From positions 1-14,151 of the forward strand of contig JAJYOS010000058.1 in NCBI GenBank assembly GCA_021796055.1: DNA of 14,151 nt, read 5' to 3'. The translations under genes and the position numbers were made by a program. Within the stretch, counting starts at the first letter, position 1. Every line of letters starts with the position of its first letter. Positions 1-6,675 of this stretch are shown piece by piece. The notes below the pieces were generated by a model that saw nothing but the letters and a program-made list of their open reading frames with translations, did not search any database and was not told the origin of the DNA. This DNA comes from Bacteroidota bacterium. Its GTDB lineage: Bacteria > Bacteroidota > Kryptoniia > Kryptoniales > JAKASW01.

Positions 1-232
1 CTTCGGATCGAACCTTTCTATCGCCTCCGATGGATTCGGCGTCGTTGATGCGATAATAAGGGCGTTCATGCTCGCTTTCGGTATCGCCCTGATTATCCTC
101 CTATTCACAATGCTACTCATGTTCTTCCTGACTCTTCAGAAGAACCGATCGGAAACCGAGAAAACACCTGCCGCGGATCAGCGATCACAAACAGGTCAGC
201 TGCAGAGCAAGAAAGTTGAGATGCAATCATGA
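1..232 (+). CDS. C-terminal part of a one-helix membrane protein of unknown function (5' end outside window)
   Basis: The reading frame starting at base 2 is open to a TGA at 230-232 and gives 76 visible residues; the start lies upstream of the window. The visible part has a short soluble or extracytoplasmic piece, a strongly hydrophobic segment at about visible residues 22-45 (rich in Leu, Ile, Phe and Met), and a polar, Lys/Gln/Glu-rich tail of about 30 residues ending Met-Gln-Ser. This suggests a single-pass or last-helix membrane protein with a C-terminal tail. Its stop overlaps the fliA start in an ATGA arrangement, so it belongs to the same transcript and is probably translationally coupled to fliA. 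I do not recognise the family. In many bacteria flhA-flhF-flhG precede fliA, but this fragment does not look like the end of FlhG, which is a soluble ATPase. Function unknown. Confidence 0.6.
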   Translation, partial: FGSNLSIASDGFGVVDAIIRAFMLAFGIALIILLFTMLLMFFLTLQKNRSETEKTPAADQRSQTGQLQSKKVEMQS

Positions 233-957
233 CGACTCAAGAACTCTGGGAAAAATACTCCCGGCGCAAGACGGCGGCAGTGAAGAAAGAACTCGTCCTT
301 TCTTACATGAATCTGGTCAAATACGCGGCCCGAGCTATTAATCTCCCTTCGAAGTGCGTCTTCGACGCCGATGACCTGATGAGTATAGGCATAATCGGTC
401 TGGTGGAGGCGATAGAAAGGTTCGATCCGAAGCGCGGGGTGAAATTCGAGACTTTCGCGTCACAGAGAATTCGCGGCGTCATGCTTGACGAAATAAGGAA
501 AGTAGATTGGCTCCCGAGGTCTGTCCGCGACAAATATAAGAAAGCCTCCAAATCGCTGAGCGAGCTCGATATGGACAGCATAAACGGCGAGAAGTACGCC
601 CGTGCGATAAACATGAGTATCAGTGAGTTTGAGCAGATCAAGGGTTACCTGGCTAATGCCGAAACCGTCTCTCTCACCAGGACGATCGGTGAAGATATGA
701 CCCTTGAAGACGTGATCGGCAGCGACAGCGAAGTTATCGAGCAGTTCGAGGATGAGGAACTGAAGGGGCAGCTCGTGCAGATCCTGAAGCAGCTTCCTGA
801 AAGAGAACGCATGGTGGTCACCCTTTACTATTACGAGGAACTCACCTTCAAAGAGATTGGAAAGGTTCTTGGGATAAGCGAGTCCCGCGTGTCCCAAATA
901 CATTCTGAGGTGATATCGAAAATGAAGGGGCAGCTAAGAAAGGTTGTTGAACTATGA
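229..957 (+). CDS. fliA: Flagellar sigma factor FliA (sigma-28, FliA/WhiG family)
   Basis: Alternative RNA polymerase sigma factor that directs transcription of late flagellar and chemotaxis genes. The 242-residue length is typical. Region 2 spans about residues 20-97, with the family-typical acidic DADDL at 46-50, the ERFDPKRG stretch at 63-70 and the DEIRKVDWLPRSVR segment leading into region 3. Region 3 follows at about 98-150. Region 4 occupies about 185-236, with the LPERER motif at 189-194 and a recognition helix beginning GISESRVSQIH (215-225), an almost canonical sigma-28 sequence. The start overlaps the preceding stop by four bases, and its own stop overlaps the next start (ATGA at 954-957), implying coupled translation. 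The neighbours are HDOD signalling proteins rather than the anti-sigma factor FlgM. Family assignment is secure; which promoters it reads cannot be told from here. Confidence 0.96.
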   Translation: MTTQELWEKYSRRKTAAVKKELVLSYMNLVKYAARAINLPSKCVFDADDLMSIGIIGLVEAIERFDPKRGVKFETFASQRIRGVMLDEIRKVDWLPRSVRDKYKKASKSLSELDMDSINGEKYARAINMSISEFEQIKGYLANAETVSLTRTIGEDMTLEDVIGSDSEVIEQFEDEELKGQLVQILKQLPERERMVVTLYYYEELTFKEIGKVLGISESRVSQIHSEVISKMKGQLRKVVEL

Positions 958-2120
958 TAGGGGTTGGACAATTGACTGACAGGTTATCATCGATAAAGGA
1001 TTTGCCCACTTTTCCGACCACCGCGTTGGAAGTCATGCGGCTCGCGAGCGATTCGGACAGCAGCGCTGCCGAGCTGGCGAGGATAATTTCAAGAGACCCT
1101 TCGCTAGCGACCAAGATACTTCGGGTGGCTAATTCGCCTTATTATGGCTTTGCCAGAAAGATTTCTACTATTGAGTGGGCGATCGTCGCTCTCGGGTTTG
1201 AGACTCTGAGAGAGACCATCCTCTCACTGACGATGATTGACCTGTTCAAAGGCGGCGCGACGAAAAGTTTTGACCCGCGAAAGTTCTGGAAGCATGCCGT
1301 CGATACAGCCTCGGCCGCCCGGACGCTCGCGCGTGAGGTGAAATACAGGATCCCCGGTGAGGCGTACGCCTCAGGTTTACTCCACGATGTCGGGACGCTG
1401 GTACTCTACAAGTATTTCCGGGATGATTTTGATGAGATACTCAGGCTTGAAAACGAAGAAGGGGTGCAGCCTTCCCAGGCCGAAGTGGTGGTCACGGGGA
1501 CGACCCACGGCGAGATCGGTGCATGGCTCGCATCCAAATGGGGATTCCCGGCTTACCTCGTCGAGGCAATTCAGTTCCATCACTCACCGGCGTTTGCTCA
1601 AGTGAATCCGGAGCTTACTTCGATAGTTCACGCGGCAAGCCTCATCGCGTCATCTGTCGGTTACTCCTGCGCTGACCAACCTATAAGGTTCGATACCTTG
1701 GCGATTAAATATCTCGGGATCGAGAGGCTCTCCTCTCCCATGAGAATTCTCGCCAAGAAATATGTCAACGATGATAATACGAGCCTCATAAAAATTCGCG
1801 TGCCCATGACCGATTACGCGCCCGGCAGCGAACCGGAACTGCCCACAATCGATTCAGAAGAAAAGTCTGACGACGAAGTGGACGACGGCACTCTCAAGAG
1901 ATTTTTCAAAGATGCTATAAAACTTCTTCCTTCGACCGAAAGACTGGTCTTGACTCTTAAGCTTTACGAAGGGCTTGAACTCAGACAGGTGGCGACTGTG
2001 CTTGGTTACGAGGAAGCAATTGTCGCTGAGTATTACAAGAACGCAATTTCCGCGCTCCAGCAGATGGCTGAACGCGCGATACTAACGAATAGGTTGGACC
2101 AATGGAAAATGAGATTCTAA
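954..2120 (+). CDS. HDOD signalling protein fused to a sigma-70 region-4-like C-terminal domain
   Basis: A 388-residue soluble protein. The HDOD (HD-related output) domain covers about residues 8-230: the early RDPSLATKILRVANSPYYGF stretch (47-66), then HD-superfamily positions His114, His144-Asp145 in GLLHDVG, His185 and His209-His210. The position matching the last Asp of HD enzymes is Ser229, so catalysis is doubtful. An acidic linker (about 286-312) follows. Residues 321-372 then align gap-free with FliA residues 185-236, sharing Pro326, Glu329-Arg330, Thr334-Leu335, Tyr338-Glu339 and Val349-Leu-Gly351. In the recognition-helix region FliA Arg220, Ser222, Gln223 and His225 are replaced by Ile, Ala, Glu and Tyr, arguing against -35 recognition. 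HDOD proteins act as regulatory scaffolds; a role in modulating FliA, RNA polymerase or an anti-sigma factor is inference from position and domain. The start overlaps fliA by four bases; the end overlaps the next HDOD gene by 19. Confidence 0.88.
   Translation: MIGVGQLTDRLSSIKDLPTFPTTALEVMRLASDSDSSAAELARIISRDPSLATKILRVANSPYYGFARKISTIEWAIVALGFETLRETILSLTMIDLFKGGATKSFDPRKFWKHAVDTASAARTLAREVKYRIPGEAYASGLLHDVGTLVLYKYFRDDFDEILRLENEEGVQPSQAEVVVTGTTHGEIGAWLASKWGFPAYLVEAIQFHHSPAFAQVNPELTSIVHAASLIASSVGYSCADQPIRFDTLAIKYLGIERLSSPMRILAKKYVNDDNTSLIKIRVPMTDYAPGSEPELPTIDSEEKSDDEVDDGTLKRFFKDAIKLLPSTERLVLTLKLYEGLELRQVATVLGYEEAIVAEYYKNAISALQQMAERAILTNRLDQWKMRF
1914..2069 (+). other. Sigma-region-4-like domain within the first HDOD protein
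   Basis: These bases encode residues 321-372. Set against FliA residues 185-236 with no gap, I count 18 identical positions of 52, plus many conservative changes (Met/Leu, Val/Leu, Ile/Val, Lys/Arg). The helix pattern of region 4 (LP-x-x-ER-x-V-x-TL, then YE-x-L, then VLG and a recognition helix) is kept. Residues likely to face DNA in FliA are not. The fold is therefore probably preserved while promoter recognition is probably lost, which suggests a protein-binding role. Confidence 0.7.
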
Positions 2121-2962
2121 AAGAAAAAGTACAGAATATCATACAGCTTCCCGCACTTCCCACTATTGCGGTCGAGGTTGCTTCGCTAATCGACAATCCG
2201 AACACGAGTGTCTCCAAGCTGACTAAAGTCATCTCCGCCGACCAGGTCCTGACTGCCAAGGTGCTGAAAATAGCGAACTCGCCTTTCTACGGCTTTCAAA
2301 GGAAAATATCGACGCTCGATTTCGCCATCATGGTACTCGGCTTCGATTCGCTGAAGGAGATTTTGATAAGCGTTTCGTTAATAAGCGCTTTTAAAAAGAA
2401 ACAGGACAAATATTTCAATTCGAAAGAGTTCTGGGAGCATTCGCTGGCTACGGGAATTGCCGCTCGTACCCTCGCGAAACAGCTCGGCTATCGTATCAGC
2501 GGTGAATCGTTTGTGGCAGGGCTCATCCACGACATCGGGATACTCGTGACCCATCAATATTTCCACGATGATTATATACAGATCGTCGATGCCGTGACCG
2601 ACGGAAAGGTGTCCTTCCAGGATATGGAAGAGACGGTCCTCTTCGCCACGCACGGTGACATCGGGGCATGGCTGGCTGAGCGGTGGAATCTTCCCGATCA
2701 GCTCATTGAGGCGATCAGATTCCATCACAAGCCGAGCCTCGCCGAAAGAAACCCACAGCTGACGGCCCTGATCCATTTTGTCGATTATCTTTGCCATAAA
2801 CTAGGTATTGGCGCTCTCTCCTATGAGAAAGTGCAGCAGTACGATCCTGAATCGTTGAAGATCCTTAACATCTCTGAAGCTGAGATGACCGAGGCTTTCT
2901 ATGAGTCCTTCGGTTCGAAACTGCGCGAAGATCTTGAGCGGACATTTGTGAATATTATCTGA
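2102..2962 (+). CDS. HDOD-domain signalling protein (second, stand-alone copy)
   Basis: A 286-residue soluble protein, paralogous to the preceding HDOD protein. Around the ANSPFYGFQRKIST motif (58-71) and the following 27 residues the two share about half their positions by eye. HD-superfamily positions present are His113, His143-Asp144 in GLIHDIG, His184, His208-His209 and Asp228 in the IHFVD segment. This copy therefore keeps the complete H, HD, H, HH, D series, unlike its neighbour, and could bind metal. HDOD proteins usually act through protein contacts, not known enzymology, and some are required for motility in other bacteria (from memory). It has no sigma-like extension; the tail after residue 235 is short and helical. 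The start overlaps the upstream gene by 19 bases and has only a weak ribosome-binding site (AGG at 2091-2093), consistent with coupling. Its specific function is unknown. Confidence 0.9.
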   Translation: MENEILKEKVQNIIQLPALPTIAVEVASLIDNPNTSVSKLTKVISADQVLTAKVLKIANSPFYGFQRKISTLDFAIMVLGFDSLKEILISVSLISAFKKKQDKYFNSKEFWEHSLATGIAARTLAKQLGYRISGESFVAGLIHDIGILVTHQYFHDDYIQIVDAVTDGKVSFQDMEETVLFATHGDIGAWLAERWNLPDQLIEAIRFHHKPSLAERNPQLTALIHFVDYLCHKLGIGALSYEKVQQYDPESLKILNISEAEMTEAFYESFGSKLREDLERTFVNII

Positions 2963-2987
2963 CTTGTTTACCCGGAGATTATAATAA

Positions 2988-4397
2988 ATGAAAAAAGAAG
3001 AGTTAGCAGAGAACGACACGAAAACGGAGAGCGGAAATCCGCAGACGCCTGCCGTTGCTGAGACAATAGAGCGATTCATGGAGACTCGCGAATCGTACAT
3101 CCATGCGCTGGAAAGCACGATTCAGATGCTCAAGATGAAGCTCGATTTGCACGAGAAGACCGAGACGGACATCAAACAGTCCCTCGACGAAATATTCGCG
3201 ATGCAACGGCTTGCAAACACAATCAGCACCGCCACCGACCCAATCTCTGTCTTCGATTCTCTCCTGGAACTTACCCGTCAGGTGGTTCCCGTCGAAGAGA
3301 GCATGATATTCGAGGTCGGAGCGTCAAGGTCTCAGACGAAGCCCTTCCTTTCCACGTGCTCCGACTATATGCTCAAAGCTTCGCAGCATCTGCTTGAAGA
3401 GGGTATTCTCGACTGGGTTATCGAGCAGAAGAAGACGACCGTGGTGCCTGATCTTAACGCGTCGGTGGCGGAAGCCGGAAAGCGGAACTTTGTTGTTGTC
3501 CCGCTGACACTCCGCAACGAGGCCATCGGGGTCTACATCATTCGCACAAGCGGCTTGCGCAGGACATTCACCGACCATGAATTGATGTTGCTCGGAATTC
3601 TTTCGAACCAGGCCGGCGTCGCGATCGAGAACCTTCATAACATTCGCAAACTTATCGACGCCGCCGAAGAGCTGAAGAAATCGCAGTCCCAGATGCTTCA
3701 GGCCGCGAAGCTCGCCTCCCTCGGGGAGCTTGCGGGCGGTATCGCGCACGAAATCAACAACCCTCTTCAGATACTCCTTGGCCATATCGCCCTCCTTCAA
3801 CAGGGGAAAGATATCGAGCACAGGATCGAGATCATCAGGAGCCAGGTCCAGAGAATCTCTCAGATTACCCGCCAGCTTGTCTCGTTCTCCAGGAGCGTCC
3901 CCGAAGAACTTAGCCATGAGCTGGTCAATGTCAACTGGGCTATAAACGAAATCATAGCTCTCGTCGATTATCAGTTTAAGAACCGCGGCATAGATTTCGA
4001 CCTGCGTTTCTCGGAAGACATCCCACCGCTGGACTCGAACAAGAACTATATGCAGCAGGCTTTCCTTAATCTTCTGATAAACGCGAAAGACGCGATGCCT
4101 AACGGAGGAAAGATGATCATTTCAACAGAGTTCGTTAATGGGAAAATAAATATACGCTTCACCGATTCGGGGTCGGGCATAAAAAAAGAAAACCTTGTCA
4201 AAATTTTCGAACCATTCTTCACGACGAAGGAGCCAGGAAAGGGAACCGGCCTCGGCCTTCCGATCACGAGAGGGATTGTGAGGAAATTTGGAGGCGAGAT
4301 CAAAGTCGACAGTATCGAAGGCCAAGGTACAACTTTTTCGATAGTGCTTCCGGTACTTAGAACCGGCAGCACTATCAGTGGCGGTAATGTTAAATGA
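2988..4397 (+). CDS. Cytoplasmic GAF-domain sensor histidine kinase (NtrB/AtoS-like)
   Basis: A 469-residue two-component sensor kinase with no membrane segment or signal peptide. Residues 24-75 look helical/coiled-coil. A GAF sensory domain covers about 68-220, ending in the typical LSNQAGVAIENL helix, followed by a short helical linker. The dimerisation/phosphoacceptor domain carries GGIAHEINNPL (250-260) with His254 as the expected phosphorylated residue. The ATP-binding domain has the N box (NLLINAKDAM, 361-370), G1 (DSGSG, 393-397), F box (IFEPFFTTK, 406-414) and G2 (GKGTGLGLP, 417-425), so it should be active. The HEINNPL motif is typical of kinases that pair with sigma-54 activators; flagellar examples are FleS and FlrB. 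No response regulator lies in the window. A GGAG at 2974-2977 precedes the start, and the stop overlaps the next start (ATGA). The signal sensed is unknown. Confidence 0.93.
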   Translation: MKKEELAENDTKTESGNPQTPAVAETIERFMETRESYIHALESTIQMLKMKLDLHEKTETDIKQSLDEIFAMQRLANTISTATDPISVFDSLLELTRQVVPVEESMIFEVGASRSQTKPFLSTCSDYMLKASQHLLEEGILDWVIEQKKTTVVPDLNASVAEAGKRNFVVVPLTLRNEAIGVYIIRTSGLRRTFTDHELMLLGILSNQAGVAIENLHNIRKLIDAAEELKKSQSQMLQAAKLASLGELAGGIAHEINNPLQILLGHIALLQQGKDIEHRIEIIRSQVQRISQITRQLVSFSRSVPEELSHELVNVNWAINEIIALVDYQFKNRGIDFDLRFSEDIPPLDSNKNYMQQAFLNLLINAKDAMPNGGKMIISTEFVNGKINIRFTDSGSGIKKENLVKIFEPFFTTKEPGKGTGLGLPITRGIVRKFGGEIKVDSIEGQGTTFSIVLPVLRTGSTISGGNVK

Positions 4398-5074
4398 CAG
4401 GAATGTTCTTAATGTTTCTATCCGTCGCGGACACCGCGGCGGTAAATATCAGAGCGCTGGTGACAAGGGATATGGCGCGCGCGGCAGTCAAGGCCGCCGA
4501 GGCGGCGTATCGGAAACCTCCGAGCGAGTTTTTCGGGATCTCCGAGTTCGTGCTGCTTCTCGAGTTGGCGATGATCCTTGCCATGGCCGCCCTTCTTGTC
4601 GCCCTTGTCGTTCGGTCCAGGAGACTAGCGCGTGAACAAAAAGAGAAAGTGGCCCGGGCGCAACGGATGAGTGTCAAACGGCCTGCCGCCATTACGAAGG
4701 CGGAGATCGAGAGGATACTCGGGCAGATCGCCGTCGATAAGGCGAAAAACGCGGAAGCGTTGACCGGAGCATATTACATCGACAACAACGGTAGGCTCGA
4801 TTCCGCGGCCGCCGTCCACGAGATGGCGAGGGAACACGGAATGGAATCTGAGCGGCTGAAATTTGCCATCTCATACGCCTCTCAGTCGGCGAGACAGACG
4901 GGCGCTAAGTTCAAGGAAGCTTTCTCGCTGGTCAGCGAAGAATCTGATCTGAACGTTTTGGCTCGTCAGCTCAACATGGGAAAGGGTGAGCTTGAACTTA
5001 TCCTCGCGTTAAAACGGAGTAAGATTGCCAATTCCAGAAATGTTGTGGATAAAGGCAAAGGAGGAAAATCATGA
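4394..5074 (+). CDS. Membrane-anchored protein with C-terminal helix-turn-helix-like motif (SwrB/DUF2802-like by layout)
   Basis: A 226-residue protein of unknown function. An N-terminal stretch of about 50 residues begins with a short hydrophobic run (3-12), followed by a strong transmembrane helix at about 51-73. Basic residues just after it (RSRRLAREQKEK, 74-85) predict that the long C-terminal part is cytoplasmic. That part is charged and helical and ends in a helix-turn-helix-like unit, LARQLNMGKGELELILALKR at 189-208. Single-pass proteins ending in a very similar (L)-x-(K/R)-GE-x-EL-(I/L) motif occur in flagellar gene clusters elsewhere: SwrB next to sigD in Bacillus and DUF2802 proteins in Proteobacteria. 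SwrB promotes assembly of the flagellar export apparatus and basal body. The resemblance is from memory of the motif and layout, not a search. It is coupled by ATGA overlaps at both ends, to the kinase and to flgF. Confidence 0.65.
   Translation: MTGMFLMFLSVADTAAVNIRALVTRDMARAAVKAAEAAYRKPPSEFFGISEFVLLLELAMILAMAALLVALVVRSRRLAREQKEKVARAQRMSVKRPAAITKAEIERILGQIAVDKAKNAEALTGAYYIDNNGRLDSAAAVHEMAREHGMESERLKFAISYASQSARQTGAKFKEAFSLVSEESDLNVLARQLNMGKGELELILALKRSKIANSRNVVDKGKGGKS
5057..5064 (+). promoter_or_regulatory. Strong ribosome-binding site for flgF
   Basis: AAAGGAGG lies six bases before the flgF ATG, inside the last codons of the preceding gene. It is the strongest Shine-Dalgarno match in the window and fixes the flgF start despite the ATGA overlap. 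It suggests that flgF initiation does not rely only on coupling. Confidence 0.8.
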
Positions 5075-5826
5075 TCAAAGGAATCTACACAAGCGCGCTT
5101 GGTCTTATACCGCTGCAGAAGAAACTCGAAGTAATCGCAAACAACCTCGCGAATGTTGATACGACTGCGTTCAAGAGGGATGATTCGTTTGCAAACCAGC
5201 TTATATCCGCCAATACGGTGGTAAATAACGGAAGCGTGGATCCGACGCAGAATGATGTCAGCGAGCAAACGTTCACGGACTTCTCACAAGGTCCGCTTCA
5301 GCAAACCAGCAATCCGCTCGATGTCGCGATAGACGGTCATGGCTTTTTCGTGGTTCAGAACCAGGACGGCAGCACCAGCCTCACGCGCGACGGATCGTTC
5401 ACGCTTTCAAGCGACGGTACCCTCGTAACCCGCAACGGCGCGACCGTTATGGGGGCCGACGGGCCGATACGCATCGGCGACATACAGCAGATACAGTCGA
5501 GTAGTCTAGTCATCGACAGGTACGGCGTCGTCAAGGCAGGCAAAGAAATCTACGGTCAGCTGAGAGTGGTGATGCCCTCTTCGTATAGCGCGATCAGCAA
5601 GGCGGGCGGAAATCTCTATTCGCTTCAACAGAGTGCTCAACTCCAGGATGTCAACCCGTCTTCTGTGACGATCAGGCAGGGTTATCTCGAAGGGTCTAAC
5701 GTTAATCCCATCGAGGAGATGGTGGCCATGATACAGATCCAGCAGGATTTCGAAGCAGGCCAGAAAGCCATACAGAGCCAGAACACCACGCTCTCGGAAG
5801 CGAACCAAGTCGGTCAGGTGGCTTGA
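5071..5826 (+). CDS. flgF: Flagellar proximal rod protein FlgF
   Basis: A structural subunit of the proximal rod, exported through the flagellar type III system and assembled in the periplasm. At 251 residues it is typical for FlgF. The N-terminal rod-family signature is at residues 8-36 (SALGLIPLQKKLEVIANNLA followed by NVDTTAFK), the FlgF/FlgG core with its GHGFFVV motif lies at about 89-95, TRDGSF at 105-110, and the conserved C-terminal helix at about 204-248 begins GYLEGSNVNPIEEMVAMI. There is no cleavable signal peptide, as expected for flagellar export. It precedes flgG, the usual order. FlgF and FlgG are homologous; FlgF is preferred here because the next gene is the canonical FlgG and this one has the more divergent MIKGIYTSALGL start. 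Confidence 0.93.
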   Translation: MIKGIYTSALGLIPLQKKLEVIANNLANVDTTAFKRDDSFANQLISANTVVNNGSVDPTQNDVSEQTFTDFSQGPLQQTSNPLDVAIDGHGFFVVQNQDGSTSLTRDGSFTLSSDGTLVTRNGATVMGADGPIRIGDIQQIQSSSLVIDRYGVVKAGKEIYGQLRVVMPSSYSAISKAGGNLYSLQQSAQLQDVNPSSVTIRQGYLEGSNVNPIEEMVAMIQIQQDFEAGQKAIQSQNTTLSEANQVGQVA

Positions 5827-5865
5827 CATGACGACAACGATTTTTAAAACAAGAAATATATAACC

Positions 5866-5870
5866 GGAGG
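5866..5870 (+). promoter_or_regulatory. Ribosome-binding site for flgG
   Basis: GGAGG five bases upstream of the flgG ATG, at the end of the 49-base spacer that is the longest gap between genes in the window. Confidence 0.75.
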
Positions 5871-5875
5871 AAAAC

Positions 5876-6664
5876 ATGGACAGAGCGTTGAAGACAGCTG
5901 CAACCGGAATGTACGCGCAGCAACTCAATGTAGATGCGATAGCTAACAATCTGGCAAACGTGAACACGACTTCGTTTAAATCGACAAGGGTTGAGTTTCA
6001 GGACCTGATGTACCAGACAATCCGCGCCACCGGCGTACCGGACCAGTTGGGTACATATGGCACTCAGGAACTGCAGGTCGGCGACGGTACGGTCCCGTCC
6101 TCAACTACGCGAAACTTCAGCCAGGGCGATCTGACGCCGACTCAGAACCAGCTTGACTTCGGAATTCAAGGGGACGGATTCTTCGAAATCCGCATGCCGG
6201 ACGGCACTGAGGCATACACGCGCGACGGCTCTTTCAAAATATCGGCCAATGGAAACCTAGTCACATCGAACGGAAACCTCGTCGAGCCCGGCATCACCAT
6301 ACCTGAAAACACGACCAGCCTGTCTGTGGGTCCAGACGGAACCGTGCAGGCGACTGTCTCGGGTCAAACGAATCCTGTCACGCTCGGCCAGCTACAACTC
6401 GCAAAATTTATAAATCCCGACGGACTTCAGGCTCTTGGGAACAACCTTTATCAGGAGACAGTCACATCGGGCACTCCGATCCTCGGGAATGCAAACACGA
6501 CGGGCTTTGGCACTGTTCAGCAGGGCTACCTGGAAGCCTCCAACGTTTCGATCGTTAACCAGATGGTGAAGATGATCGAGGCGGAGAGGGCATATGAGCT
6601 TAACTCGAAGGCGGTCCAGACTGCCAACTCGATGATGCAGATCGCGAATAACCTTGTACAGTAG
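5876..6664 (+). CDS. flgG: Flagellar distal rod protein FlgG
   Basis: The main distal rod subunit, forming the drive shaft that passes through the P and L rings to the hook. Its 262 residues match the normal family length of about 260. The start MDRALKTAATGMYAQQLNVD leads into the rod signature (NLANVNTTSFKS, 25-36); the core has GDGFFEI (99-105) and TRDGSF (115-120), and the C-terminal packing helix at about 217-260 begins GYLEASNVSIVNQMVKMIEA. The segment at 44-57 corresponds to the FlgG-specific region that distinguishes distal rod from hook protein. No signal peptide, as expected for type III export. The GGAGG five bases upstream supports the start. It is followed 11 bases later by flgA, so rod and ring proteins are made from one message. 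Confidence 0.96.
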   Translation: MDRALKTAATGMYAQQLNVDAIANNLANVNTTSFKSTRVEFQDLMYQTIRATGVPDQLGTYGTQELQVGDGTVPSSTTRNFSQGDLTPTQNQLDFGIQGDGFFEIRMPDGTEAYTRDGSFKISANGNLVTSNGNLVEPGITIPENTTSLSVGPDGTVQATVSGQTNPVTLGQLQLAKFINPDGLQALGNNLYQETVTSGTPILGNANTTGFGTVQQGYLEASNVSIVNQMVKMIEAERAYELNSKAVQTANSMMQIANNLVQ

Positions 6665-6675
6665 GAGATGATGGA

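Noticed and set aside
303..903. Open frames of over 100 codons on the minus strand opposite fliA
   Set aside because: The plus-strand frame encodes a complete, well-conserved sigma factor. The antisense frames have no recognisable motifs or ribosome-binding sites and are shadows of its codon use.
3324..3917. 197-codon minus-strand open frame opposite the histidine kinase
   Set aside because: It lies within the conserved GAF and phosphoacceptor coding region on the other strand and has no family-like motif or independent start signals.
5828..5863. Eleven-codon open frame (ATG to TAA) between flgF and flgG
   Set aside because: It is very short, has no Shine-Dalgarno site of its own and covers an A+T-rich spacer; nothing indicates that it is translated.
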